A stretch of 9,017 nucleotides of DNA from the NCBI GenBank assembly GCA_030592025.1, contig JAUUZX010000029.1, positions 1 to 9,017 on the forward strand. Direction: 5' to 3'. Source of the stretch: a bacterium. GTDB taxonomy: Bacteria; Krumholzibacteriota; Krumholzibacteria; LZORAL124-64-63. Of the stretch, positions 1 to 6,982 are shown piece after piece (positions within the stretch are counted from its first letter, which is position 1; every line of letters starts with the position of its first letter). A program made the translations under genes and the position numbers. The notes beneath the pieces were generated by a model that was given only the letters and a program-made list of their open reading frames with translations, was not told the origin of the DNA and searched no databases.

Positions 1-199
1 CGACGTGGGCATCAATCGCATCGACGACCCCAGCCACCCCAAGGGCACGCGTCTCGTGGGGGACGTGGACGCCGCGGCCGTGATGGGTCGCGCGGCTGCC
101 TTGACCCCCGTGCCGGGGGGCATCGGGCCCATGACCATCGCGATGCTCCTGGAGAACACCTGGGAGGCCATGGTGCGGCGGGAGGGCGGCGGTGCCTGA
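1..199 (+). CDS. folD: FolD bifunctional methylenetetrahydrofolate dehydrogenase/cyclohydrolase, C-terminal part (5' end outside window)
   Basis: This is the last ~65 residues of FolD, the cytosolic enzyme that interconverts 5,10-methylene-THF, 5,10-methenyl-THF and 10-formyl-THF using NADP. The reading frame is open from position 2 and stops at TGA 197-199. The visible sequence carries the C-terminal signatures of the family: DVGINR near the start, then GDVD, then [19 protein letters not shown]. The last of these is the conserved PVPGGVGPMT block of the NADP-binding domain. The N-terminal catalytic Lys region lies upstream of the window. The stop overlaps the GTG start of the next gene (ispA) by 8 bases, indicating co-transcription and probably translational coupling. 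Identity is very secure; only the 5' boundary is unknown. Confidence 0.95.
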   Translation, partial: DVGINRIDDPSHPKGTRLVGDVDAAAVMGRAAALTPVPGGIGPMTIAMLLENTWEAMVRREGGGA

Positions 200-1094
200 A
201 CTGGACCTGAACAAGGCCCTCGCCGCGGAACGTCGGGGGATCGAGAAGGCGCTGCGGCGTCATCTGGTGCGGTCGAAGAACGTGCCAGGACGCCTGCGGG
301 ACGCCATGGGGCACAGCCTCCTGTCCGGGGGCAAACGCCTGCGCCCGGTCCTCATGCTCTGGGCCTGGGACGCGTTCGATACCGGCGCGGGTTCGAACCG
401 GGAGGACGCCGTGAAGGCGGCCTGCGGTATCGAGATGCTCCACACCTATTCCCTCATCCATGACGACCTGCCGGCCATGGACGACGACGTCCTGCGCCGG
501 GGGCGCCCCACGTGCCACGTGGCCTTCGACGAGGCCACGGCAATCCTCGCAGGGGACGGACTGCAGGCCCTGGGCTTCACGCTGCTCGCGGAGGCCGGGG
601 GTGCGCGGGCCGGCGAACTGGTGGCGCTCCTGGGCCGGGCCGTCGGACCCGGCGGCATGGTGGGTGGGCAACAGAACGATCTGGACGCCGAGGGCAGCGA
701 GGTCACCGCCGTCCACATCCGGCGCATCCACAAGGGCAAGACGGCGGCGCTCATAGCGGCCTCCCTGGCCGGGGGCGCCGTGCTCGCCGCGGCGTCGCCG
801 ACGGTGGTGGCCGACTTGGCCAAGGCCGGCGAGGACCTGGGGCTGGCCTTCCAGGGGGCCGACGACGTGCTCGACGCGACAGCCACGTCCGCGAAGCTCG
901 GCAAGACCGTGGGCAAGGACGCGGCCGCCGGCAAGGCGACCTGGGTGAGCATCGAGGGCCTCAGCAAGGCGGCGGACCGGGCCCATCGGGACGGTCGCCG
1001 GGGCCTCAGACGGTTGGCGACGGTCCTGCCGGAGGGTGTGCCGCGGGAGAGATTGCTCGCCCTCGGTGAGGTCATGTGGCAGAGGGATCACTAG
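192..1094 (+). CDS. ispA: Farnesyl diphosphate synthase (polyprenyl synthetase family)
   Basis: A 300-residue trans-prenyltransferase that condenses IPP with DMAPP and GPP to give farnesyl diphosphate in the cytosol. The first Asp-rich motif is [10 protein letters not shown] at residues 90-99. It has the two-residue insertion typical of bacterial type FPP/GGPP synthases and the upstream TYSLI aromatic that limits chain length. The second Asp-rich motif is DDVLD at 224-228, followed by the [15 protein letters not shown] block. GGKRLRP and HKGKTAAL supply the diphosphate-binding Arg and Lys residues. The usual KTGAL appears here as KTAAL, and the usual GKATYP as GKATW. The GTG start at 192 is preceded by GGGAGGG (180-186) at good spacing and overlaps folD. 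Farnesyl specificity is inferred from family resemblance; a geranylgeranyl diphosphate synthase is the main alternative. dxs, two genes downstream, supports an isoprenoid supply role. Confidence 0.93.
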   Translation: MPELDLNKALAAERRGIEKALRRHLVRSKNVPGRLRDAMGHSLLSGGKRLRPVLMLWAWDAFDTGAGSNREDAVKAACGIEMLHTYSLIHDDLPAMDDDVLRRGRPTCHVAFDEATAILAGDGLQALGFTLLAEAGGARAGELVALLGRAVGPGGMVGGQQNDLDAEGSEVTAVHIRRIHKGKTAALIAASLAGGAVLAAASPTVVADLAKAGEDLGLAFQGADDVLDATATSAKLGKTVGKDAAAGKATWVSIEGLSKAADRAHRDGRRGLRRLATVLPEGVPRERLLALGEVMWQRDH

Positions 1095-1549
1095 TGGTGG
1101 CGGAGTCGGGGACATGGCCCATCTGGGCGATCGTCGCGGCCTGCGGTGTGTTCGGCCAGGCCGTGAAGCTGCTGCTGTACTCGGTCACCCGACGGCACCT
1201 CGCCCTGGCCGCCATGGCCCAGGGCAACGGCCTGCCGAGCCTGCCGGCGACCCTCCTCACGTGCCTCCTCACGCTGGTCATCGTGCGCGAGGGCTGGAGC
1301 TCTTCCCAGGCGGGGTTCGCCCTGGTTTTCGCCGTCCTCGTGGTGCACGACACGGTGAAGCTCAGCGGCATGGCCGACCGGCAGCGCGCCGTGCTGGCGG
1401 AACTCCTGGAGCGGCTCGACGACGCCGGGCGCGTTCGGCGTGGTGTGGCCGCCGTGCTGGACCCGCGCGCCCATCATCCTTCCCACGTGCTCGCCGGCGT
1501 GGTGCTGGGTGCCCTATTCGCTCTGGCGTTCACTACGGGACCGCGTTAA
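1094..1549 (+). CDS. Divergent PAP2 family (DUF212) integral membrane protein
   Basis: A membrane protein of about 151 residues that resembles the divergent PAP2/DUF212 family (Bacillus YuiD-like), whose function is not established. I see four hydrophobic segments: about residues 8-29, 47-66, 74-92 and 132-149. The family's central and terminal patterns are present: ALVFAVLVVHDTVKLSGMADRQ matches its FAlvVMYDaaGvRraaGrQ region, and HHPSHVLAGVVLGAL matches its GHTPlEVlAGallGi end. However, the GGMPSSH hallmark is replaced by GNGLPSLPA (1223-1249), so the His is lost. The start is chosen at GTG 1094, which overlaps the ispA stop (TAGTG) and follows AGAGGGA at 1081-1087. GTG 1076 and GTG 1097 in the same frame are alternatives. 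The gene is tucked between ispA and dxs. A link to polyprenyl phosphate metabolism is inference only. Confidence 0.78.
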   Translation: MVAESGTWPIWAIVAACGVFGQAVKLLLYSVTRRHLALAAMAQGNGLPSLPATLLTCLLTLVIVREGWSSSQAGFALVFAVLVVHDTVKLSGMADRQRAVLAELLERLDDAGRVRRGVAAVLDPRAHHPSHVLAGVVLGALFALAFTTGPR

Positions 1550-1560
1550 CCTTGGTCGGT

Positions 1561-1575
1561 GCCCCCAGCGGGGGC
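1561..1575 (+). other. Perfect GC hairpin upstream of dxs
   Basis: GCCCCC (1561-1566) and GGGGGC (1570-1575) are perfect inverted repeats around a 3-base AGC loop. They lie in the 52-base gap between the DUF212 gene and dxs, 26 bases before the dxs ATG. There is no following T run, so it is not a standard intrinsic terminator. It could slow or attenuate transcription into dxs, protect an mRNA end, or be chance in GC-rich DNA. Confidence 0.35.
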
Positions 1576-1585
1576 TGGCCTTGTC

Positions 1586-1594
1586 AGGAAGGGA
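1586..1594 (+). promoter_or_regulatory. Ribosome binding site fixing the dxs start
   Basis: AGGAAGGGA lies 7 bases before ATG 1602. It supports that start over the longer open frame, which extends back to 1440 inside the DUF212 gene. Confidence 0.75.
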
Positions 1595-1601
1595 CGTGAA
1601 C

Positions 1602-3506
1602 ATGAAGCCGATCCTGCCCGGGATCGCCGGTCCGGACGATCTGAAGAGCCTGGATCTCGACCAGTTGACCGCGCTGTGCGACGAGTTGCGCGACGAGATC
1701 ATCGGCACCGTGGCCAGCAGCGGCGGCCACCTCGGCGCGAGCCTGGGTGTCGTCGAGCTGACGGTCGCCCTGCACAGGGTCTTCGATTCGCCCCGGGACA
1801 AAATCGTGTGGGACGTGGGGCACCAGGCCTACGGGCACAAGCTGCTCACCGGCCGTTTGGCGGACTTCCACTCCCTGCGTCGGCGTGGCGGCGTCGCCGG
1901 TTTCCCCAAGAGGTCCGAAAGCCCCCACGACATGTTCGGGGTGGGGCACGCGAGCACGGCCATCAGCGCGGCCGTGGGCTACGCGGCGGCGCGGGATGCC
2001 CGGAACGAGGACCATTCGGTCATCGCCATCCTCGGCGACGGCGCGCTCACCGGCGGGTTGGCCTACGAGGGGCTGAACAACGCGGGGCAACTGCAGACCA
2101 ACCTGACCGTCGTCCTCAACGACAACAAGATGAGCATTTCGCCCAACGTGGGGGCCATCGCCAAGCATCTGACCCAGATCACCAGCGGTCGCCACTACAA
2201 CCGGTTCGAGGCCTCCCTGTGGGATCTGCTGGGCAAGCTGCCCAAGGGCAGCAAGGCCCAGATCCTGGCGGGGCGCATCAAGGAGGCTCTCAAACAGCTC
2301 GTGGTGCCGACGATCCTCTTCGAGGAACTGGGCTTCAAATACTTCGGCCCCATCGACGGCCACGACCTGCCCCTGGTCATGAAAACCCTCGAGGCGGTGC
2401 GCAAGCTCAAGGGCCCGATCCTGGTGCACGTGGTGACGCGCAAGGGCAAGGGGTACCGTTTCGCCGAAGAGGACGGCCAGCGGTACCACGGGGTCGGCAA
2501 GTTCGACCGCGCCGAGGGGATCAAGGTTGTCAAGCCGGATGTGCCGGCCTACACCACGGTCTTCGGGCAGACCCTGTGCGACCTGGCCACCAGCGACGAC
2601 CGCATCCACGGTGTGACGGCCGCCATGCCCTCGGGCACGGGGCTGACGAAGCTGCGGGAAATGTTCCCGAACCGGTTCCACGACGTCGGCATCGCCGAGG
2701 GCCATGCGGTGACCTTCGCCGCCGGCCTGGCCTGTGACGGCCGGCGTCCCGTCGTGGCGGTCTACTCGACCTTCCTCCAGCGCGCCCTCGACCAGATCAT
2801 CCACGACGTGGCGCTGCAGAAGCTGCCCGTCGTGTTCGCGGTGGATAGGGCCGGTGTCGTGGGGGAGGATGGTCCCACCCACCACGGTGTGTTCGACCTG
2901 ACCTTCCTGCGCATGGTCCCCGGCATGGTCGTCATGGCGCCCCGGGACGAGCGTGAACTGCAGCGGATGCTGGTCACGGCCATGGCCCACGAGGAGGGCC
3001 CGTCCGCCCTGCGCTACCCGCGGGGTGCGGGACCTGGGGCCGAACTCGCCGAGGCGCCGGAGCCGATTCCCCTGGGGCAGAGCGAAACCCTGTGGGAGGG
3101 GGAGGACATCTGCGTCCTGGCCGTCGGGTCGCTGGTGCAGCCCGCGGTCGAGGTGGCCCGCAAGCTGGCGAGCGAAGGCCTCGGCGTCGAGGTCGTGGAC
3201 ATGCGCTTCGTCAAACCCCTCGATGAGAAATTGCTGGCGTCGGTGTGGGCCCGTCATCGCTTCGTCATGACCTGCGAGGAGAACAGCGTGCGCGGCGGCT
3301 TCGGCGCCGGGGTCCTGGAATGGGCGGCGACCCAGGGGGAGGAGGGGCCGCGCGTCCACGTCGTGGGCATCCCCGATGCATTCCAGGAGCACGCGACCCG
3401 CGCCGAGTTGCTGGCCGCCATGGAGCTTGACGCCGTCGGCCTGGAGGCGAGGATTCGCCGGGTGCTGGGGCGGCGTGCCGACAATCAGGCCCAGAGCGCT
3501 TCGTGA
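1602..3506 (+). CDS. dxs: 1-deoxy-D-xylulose-5-phosphate synthase
   Basis: A 634-residue thiamine-diphosphate enzyme, full length for the family, that joins pyruvate and glyceraldehyde 3-phosphate to make DXP. This is the entry and flux-controlling step of the MEP isoprenoid pathway. The N-terminal half has GGHLGASLGVVELTVALH, the WDVGHQAYGHK block, and the ThDP/Mg motif GDGALTGG (from residue 145) running to LNDNKMSIS (173-175). The pyrimidine domain has the catalytic Glu366 in DVGIAEGHAV, DRAG at 415-418 and DGPTHHG at 423-429. The usual EQH at the catalytic Glu is EGH here. The C-terminal transketolase domain ends at TGA 3504-3506. The frame is open back to 1440, but ATG 1602 follows a strong ribosome binding site and the family sequence begins there. 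The stop overlaps the nadK ATG by one base. Confidence 0.97.
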   Translation: MKPILPGIAGPDDLKSLDLDQLTALCDELRDEIIGTVASSGGHLGASLGVVELTVALHRVFDSPRDKIVWDVGHQAYGHKLLTGRLADFHSLRRRGGVAGFPKRSESPHDMFGVGHASTAISAAVGYAAARDARNEDHSVIAILGDGALTGGLAYEGLNNAGQLQTNLTVVLNDNKMSISPNVGAIAKHLTQITSGRHYNRFEASLWDLLGKLPKGSKAQILAGRIKEALKQLVVPTILFEELGFKYFGPIDGHDLPLVMKTLEAVRKLKGPILVHVVTRKGKGYRFAEEDGQRYHGVGKFDRAEGIKVVKPDVPAYTTVFGQTLCDLATSDDRIHGVTAAMPSGTGLTKLREMFPNRFHDVGIAEGHAVTFAAGLACDGRRPVVAVYSTFLQRALDQIIHDVALQKLPVVFAVDRAGVVGEDGPTHHGVFDLTFLRMVPGMVVMAPRDERELQRMLVTAMAHEEGPSALRYPRGAGPGAELAEAPEPIPLGQSETLWEGEDICVLAVGSLVQPAVEVARKLASEGLGVEVVDMRFVKPLDEKLLASVWARHRFVMTCEENSVRGGFGAGVLEWAATQGEEGPRVHVVGIPDAFQEHATRAELLAAMELDAVGLEARIRRVLGRRADNQAQSAS

Positions 3507-4411
3507 TGAGCCGGGAAGACGCCATCCAGCTGCGGGCCATCGGCCTTTTCGGCAACCCGACCAAGGCTGCCATGGGTGACGCCCTGCGCACCATCGCCGA
3601 TCTGTGCCGCAAGGCGGGGGTTCGCACGGTCGCGGCCAAGGATCTGGAGGCGGTGGCGCCGGCGGGCACGGACATCCTCGGCTCCGAGGAGATTGTCGAG
3701 CAGGTGGACCTGGTCATCGCCCTGGGCGGCGACGGCACCATGCTTCGGGCCGCGCGGGTCCTGGGCCTGAGCGGCGTGCCCCTGTTGGGCGTGAACCTGG
3801 GTTCCCTGGGTTACCTGACCGACGTGCCCCTGGAAGAACTGGGCGCCGCGGTGGAGGCCGTTCTCGCCGGGGACTACCACCTGGACACCCGGTCCCGCGT
3901 CTACTGCTCGGTGTGGCGTGGCGGGGAACGCATCGCCCAGGCCAGCGCCCTGAACGATCTCGTCGTGAACATGGGGTCGTTGCCCCGCGCGCTGGACATG
4001 GAGCTGCGCACGGACGGTCACTCCCTCGGCCGCTTCCTCGGCGACGGCATCATCGTCAGCACACCCACCGGGTCCACGGCCTACAACCTGTCGGCGGGCG
4101 GCCCCATCTGCCACTCGTCGGTGCCCTGCCTGCTGGTGTCACCCATCTGTCCCCACGCCCTGGGCATGCGACCGCTGGTCATGGACAACTCCACGCGCAT
4201 CGAGTTCGTGCTGCACAGCTGCGGCGATGGCGCGATCCTCACCGCCGACGGCCAGAAGACCCACGACCTGCAGGACGGCGACCAGCTCTCCTTCCGCGAG
4301 GCCAACCGCGAGGTGAACCTCGTCAAGTTCCACCACAGCAATTTCTATCGGGTCATGCGCCACAAGCTCCATTGGGGAGGGACCCCCCGTCAGGTCAGGG
4401 GTGAGAGCTGA
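3506..4411 (+). CDS. nadK: NAD kinase (ATP- or polyphosphate-dependent)
   Basis: A 301-residue cytosolic enzyme that phosphorylates NAD to NADP. It contains the family's GGDGTM motif at 74-79 (catalytic Asp76), GVNLGSLGYLTDV, ALNDLVVN in place of the usual ALNE, and the long hallmark GDGIIVSTPTGSTAYNLSAG. PICPHALGMRPLVM follows. The C-terminal substrate-binding region is complete and the length is normal. ATG 3506 overlaps the dxs stop (TGATG); GTG 3503, one codon earlier, is an alternative. There is no clear Shine-Dalgarno sequence of its own, so translation probably depends on termination of dxs. Its stop in turn overlaps the recN ATG by one base. NADP supply suits the reductive MEP and FolD steps encoded upstream, but that is inference. 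Confidence 0.96.
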   Translation: MSREDAIQLRAIGLFGNPTKAAMGDALRTIADLCRKAGVRTVAAKDLEAVAPAGTDILGSEEIVEQVDLVIALGGDGTMLRAARVLGLSGVPLLGVNLGSLGYLTDVPLEELGAAVEAVLAGDYHLDTRSRVYCSVWRGGERIAQASALNDLVVNMGSLPRALDMELRTDGHSLGRFLGDGIIVSTPTGSTAYNLSAGGPICHSSVPCLLVSPICPHALGMRPLVMDNSTRIEFVLHSCGDGAILTADGQKTHDLQDGDQLSFREANREVNLVKFHHSNFYRVMRHKLHWGGTPRQVRGES

Positions 4412-6141
4412 TGCTCCGCCAACTCCGTGTCGGGAACCTGGCGCTGGCCGAGGACGTGGTCGTCACCCTCGAACCCGGTCTGACCATGCTCACGGGAGAG
4501 ACCGGCGCGGGCAAGTCGCTCATTGCCGGCGCCCTGGGCTTGCTGGCCGGTGGTCGCGCGGATCGTGGCCTGGTTCGGGAGGGGGAGGACCTGGCCTTCG
4601 TCGAAGGGGTGTTCGACCTGGACACGCGGCCGGAGGCCCGGGCCCTGGCGGCGGGTTTGGGCCTGCGCCTGGGCGACGACGGGATCCTGGTCCTGCGACG
4701 GGAGGTTCGGCGGGAGGGCCGCGGACGGGTCCTCATCAATGGCCTCGTCTCATCCCTCGCCCTGCTGGAGGAACTCGGGGGTCATCTGCTGCATGTCCAG
4801 AGTCAGGACCAACAGCGTGAACTCACCCGCACCCATTTCGCCGTGGACCTGCTGGACGAGATCCTCGGGCTGACCGGGGAGCGGAGTCGTGCCAAGGCGG
4901 CCCTCGCCGAGTGGCGGGCGACGGAGAAGGAGATGGCCCACCGTCGCCAGGAGGCCGCCTTCGCCCGGGAACAGCGCGACATGTGGGCGTACCAGTTGCG
5001 GGAGCTCGAGGAAGCCGCCCTCGACGTCGATGAAGCGGCATCCCTGGGTGAGAAGCTGGTTTTGGGCCGGGGCGCCCGGGGGCTCCTGGAGGCAGGAGCG
5101 GCGGCGAGGCTGGAACTGGCCGAGGGCGAACTGAACGCGGCCGCGCTCATCGGAAAGGCGTTGGGCAGATTGGGCGGAGCGGCCGCCGAGAGCCCCCGCT
5201 TGGCCGAGGTGGTGGAGCTGGCGTCGGCAGCCCAGGAGCAGGTGGGGGAGGCGGCGCGGCTCCTCGAACGCTTCCTCGATCAGGTGGAGGTGGACCCGGC
5301 CCGGCTGGATGAGCTCGAAGCCCGCCAGTCGCTCTACCACGAACTGACGCGGAAGTTCGATCGCGACGTCCCGGGGCTGCTGGTCCTGCGTGACGAACTG
5401 GCCGCGCGTCTGGCAAGGGAGCGGGCGGCGGTGTCGGATCTCGACGCCTTGGCGGAACGGCAGATCGCCGCGGCGGCGGAGGTGGGGGAGGCCTGCTCCG
5501 CGCTGCGCCGTCGTCGGGTGGCGGGCGCGCCCGCGGTGTCCGAGCGGGCGGCGGAGTTGATACGGCCCCTGGCCCTGCCGCGGCTCGAGTTGGCGTTCAC
5601 CGTGGAGCCCGATCCTGATGACGGCGGTCTGGAGGTGGACGGCGCGCAGTCCCGGGTCACGTCCCGGGGAGCAGACCGGGTTCGCCTGGAGGTACGCACC
5701 AACCCCGGCGAGGCGGCGGGCGAGGTGGCGCGGATCGCCAGTGGCGGCGAGCGGTCGCGTATCTACCTCGGACTCGTGGTCATGGGTCTGCAGGAGCGTT
5801 CCGAGCCCGCGCTCCAACTCTTCGACGAGATCGACTCGGGGCTGGGCATGGACCACGCCCTGGCGGTGGCCAGGCTTCTGGGACGGCTGGCCAGACCGGG
5901 TCAGGTGTTGTGCGTCACCCATCTGCCCACGGTGGCGGCCTGTGGGGACCAGCACCTGCGCGTTGGCAAAAGCGTCCGGGACGGCCGCACGACCCTCATG
6001 GTCCAGGCGGTGACGGGCGAAGAACGGATCGACGAGTTGGCGAGGTTGCTGGGCGGGACGGACGCCGGTGACACGGATCGCCAAAGAGACTACGCCCGCG
6101 AGTTGCTCCGTCACCGGGGAGCACGGGCGGAAAGCGCTTAG
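4411..6141 (+). CDS. recN: DNA repair protein RecN (SMC-like ATPase)
   Basis: A 576-residue SMC-like ATPase that acts at DNA double-strand breaks in recombinational repair. The N-terminal half-domain has Walker A GETGAGKS at residues 29-36, and the HVQSQDQQ block follows near residue 130. The middle (about 150-400) is rich in Glu, Arg, Ala and Leu and fits the long coiled-coil arm. The C-terminal half-domain has the ABC signature ASGGERSR (SGGE at 444-447), Walker B LQLFDEID (catalytic Glu473), and VLCVTHLPTVAA with the switch His. The region after Walker B reads SGLGMDHA rather than the common GIGGRTA, and THLPT replaces THLPQ. ATG 4411 overlaps the nadK stop (TGATG) and has AGGGGTGAG at 4397-4405. 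This is the last gene of the packed run; no intrinsic terminator with a T tract follows. Confidence 0.95.
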   Translation: MLRQLRVGNLALAEDVVVTLEPGLTMLTGETGAGKSLIAGALGLLAGGRADRGLVREGEDLAFVEGVFDLDTRPEARALAAGLGLRLGDDGILVLRREVRREGRGRVLINGLVSSLALLEELGGHLLHVQSQDQQRELTRTHFAVDLLDEILGLTGERSRAKAALAEWRATEKEMAHRRQEAAFAREQRDMWAYQLRELEEAALDVDEAASLGEKLVLGRGARGLLEAGAAARLELAEGELNAAALIGKALGRLGGAAAESPRLAEVVELASAAQEQVGEAARLLERFLDQVEVDPARLDELEARQSLYHELTRKFDRDVPGLLVLRDELAARLARERAAVSDLDALAERQIAAAAEVGEACSALRRRRVAGAPAVSERAAELIRPLALPRLELAFTVEPDPDDGGLEVDGAQSRVTSRGADRVRLEVRTNPGEAAGEVARIASGGERSRIYLGLVVMGLQERSEPALQLFDEIDSGLGMDHALAVARLLGRLARPGQVLCVTHLPTVAACGDQHLRVGKSVRDGRTTLMVQAVTGEERIDELARLLGGTDAGDTDRQRDYARELLRHRGARAESA

Positions 6142-6190
6142 AGCCTTTAGGTTATCTCCGTAAAGATGGGGCCCGGCGCCGAAAAGGAAT

Positions 6191-6219
6191 TTGACGCGGC
6201 CACGCCCATGTCACATACT
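6191..6219 (+). promoter_or_regulatory. Sigma70-type promoter for tRNA-Arg
   Basis: TTGACG (6191-6196) matches the -35 consensus at five of six bases. CATACT (6214-6219) matches the -10 at four of six, with ideal 17-base spacing. Transcription would begin near 6226, leaving a leader of about 9 bases before the mature tRNA. The bases just after the -10 are GC rich (CGCCGG), as in promoters under stringent control; regulation by ppGpp is only a possibility. The rest of the 6142-6234 spacer holds nothing I recognise. Confidence 0.6.
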
Positions 6220-6234
6220 TCGCCGGCCAAGGGT

Positions 6235-6311
6235 GCGCCCGTAGCTCAGCTGGATAGAGCGTCTGCCTCCGGAGCAGAAGGCCGTGGGTTCGAATCCCGC
6301 CGGGCGTACCA
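6235..6311 (+). tRNA. tRNA-Arg (anticodon CCG, reads CGG)
   Basis: A 77-base cloverleaf. The acceptor stem pairs GCGCCCG (6235-6241) with CGGGCGT (6301-6307), closing with one G-T pair. The D stem is GCTC/GAGC. The anticodon stem TCTGC/GCAGA encloses the loop CTCCGGA, giving anticodon CCG at 6269-6271. The T stem GTGGG/CCCGC encloses TTCGAAT (6289-6295). The discriminator A at 6308 is followed by a genome-encoded CCA (6309-6311). CGG is a common Arg codon in GC-rich genomes. No intron or mismatch is seen. Confidence 0.96.
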
Positions 6312-6335
6312 ACGCTCCCAACCCTTGGAATCCCC

Positions 6336-6527
6336 ATGTGGCTGCCGCGACTCCTCCTGCTTCTGCTCGCCGGGTTCTTTATCCGGCGCCTGTTCCGTAG
6401 CCTGACCCGGCGGCCGGCACCGCCGCGCGCAGCTCGCGACGAGGCCGAGACCAAGACCCCGGGAGAATCCTTCGACGAGTTGACCCAGCAGGACATCTCC
6501 GATGCCGATTACGATGAGATCCCGTAG
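6336..6527 (+). CDS. Small membrane-anchored hypothetical protein
   Basis: A 63-residue protein starting 24 bases after the tRNA. Residues 1-16 are strongly hydrophobic (MWLPRLLLLLLAGFF) and followed by Arg-rich RRLFRSLTRR, which predicts one N-terminal helix with a cytoplasmic tail. The tail is acidic and ends in a DISDADYDEIP stretch. The layout (one helix, basic collar, acidic D/E-Y-EI end) recalls small FCB-group proteins annotated DUF4834, but I cannot confirm this. The ribosome binding site is weak (TTGGAA at 6325-6330). It overlaps the following gene in another frame. It is probably real because of the membrane-helix design and placement, but no function can be given. Confidence 0.55.
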   Translation: MWLPRLLLLLLAGFFIRRLFRSLTRRPAPPRAARDEAETKTPGESFDELTQQDISDADYDEIP

Positions 6528-6882
6528 GCGCTCGTCCATGTTCGAGTCGCGATTCCGCGACGGCGCGGGTGCCGAGTTCCCTTTGCGCCAGTACCTGCGT
6601 TGCCGCGAGGATTTCGTCAGCGGCATCGTCCATCTGGTCCTGCTGGCGGTCTTCCTGGTCGTGCTCCTCGTCTTCGGCCGCACGCTGCAGCAGATGTTCA
6701 CCGCCCATGCCCCGGACGTGAATCCGTGGATCCGTCGGGGCGCTTTCGTCACGTTGGGTGTATTTTGCCTGTCGGTTGTCCGGCGCTTGGTTTACAAAGT
6801 AGCGGAATTGCGGGCCACGAGGCGGGAGATGAATGGGCTGCAGGCCTCGTTCCGGGGCGATGGCGGCGACCTTTCCGCCTGA
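6502..6882 (+). CDS. Hypothetical two-helix membrane protein
   Basis: A protein of up to 126 residues with two clear membrane segments, about residues 39-58 (FVSGIVHLVLLAVFLVVLLV) and 79-95. A short extracytoplasmic-looking loop lies between them and basic, helix-prone cytoplasmic ends flank them (ELRATRREM). I do not recognise the family. Three in-frame ATGs are possible: 6502, preceded by AGGA (6490-6493) with 8-base spacing but overlapping the upstream gene by 26 bases; 6514; and 6538, which avoids the overlap but has a poor ribosome binding site. I chose 6502 on the ribosome binding site. The overlap suggests co-translation with the small protein upstream, perhaps as a membrane pair. Confidence 0.6.
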   Translation: MPITMRSRRRSSMFESRFRDGAGAEFPLRQYLRCREDFVSGIVHLVLLAVFLVVLLVFGRTLQQMFTAHAPDVNPWIRRGAFVTLGVFCLSVVRRLVYKVAELRATRREMNGLQASFRGDGGDLSA

Positions 6883-6968
6883 AACGGGGATCAACCCGCG
6901 CTGCCTGTGGCCGAACATGAAAACGGGGGCGAATCACGTGCCCCGCAGTTCCTGTGTCACCGACTCCT

Positions 6969-6974
6969 GGAGGA
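6969..6974 (+). promoter_or_regulatory. Ribosome binding site fixing the dehydrogenase start
   Basis: GGAGGA lies 8 bases before ATG 6983, optimal spacing. It overlaps ATG 6974, which is therefore unlikely to be the start. It also argues against the longer frame that opens at 6833 inside the upstream gene. Confidence 0.8.
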
Positions 6975-6982
6975 TGGGTTCC

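Noticed and set aside
12..1115. A 367-codon minus-strand frame opposite folD/ispA
   Set aside because: Antisense shadow spanning three secure plus-strand genes; composition is Arg/Pro/Gly rich without motifs.
1440..1601. 54-residue N-terminal extension of dxs
   Set aside because: It lies mostly in another frame of the DUF212 gene, has no family similarity, and ATG 1602 has a strong ribosome binding site.
1584..3392. A 602-codon open frame on the minus strand opposite dxs
   Set aside because: Its length comes from high third-position GC in the dxs codons. The translation has low-complexity His/Arg/Gly/Asp composition, no recognisable motif, and lies wholly antisense to a certain gene.
4750..6114. 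A 454-codon open frame on the minus strand opposite recN
   Set aside because: Antisense shadow of a GC-rich gene, with no domain motif and biased composition.
6146..6165. CTTTA...TAAAG inverted repeat after recN as a terminator
   Set aside because: Five AT-rich pairs with an 11-base loop and no T tract would not make a stable terminator.
6166..6405. 79-codon plus-strand frame running through the tRNA gene
   Set aside because: It reads through a clear tRNA and has no ribosome binding site or family resemblance.
6765..6800. AT-richer stretch (TTGCCT, TTTACAAAGT) as a promoter for the sugar genes
   Set aside because: Spacing between candidate -35 and -10 boxes (11, 20 or 22 bases) does not fit sigma70, and the site is inside a coding region.
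6925..6944. GGGGC...GCCCC inverted repeat with a CACGTG palindrome ahead of the dehydrogenase, possible terminator or operator
   Set aside because: Only a five-pair stem with a 9-base loop and no T tract, which is expected by chance in GC-rich DNA.
6833..6982. N-terminal extension of the nucleotide sugar dehydrogenase
   Set aside because: It overlaps the upstream membrane protein gene and lacks family similarity; GGAGGA 8 bases before ATG 6983 sets the start.
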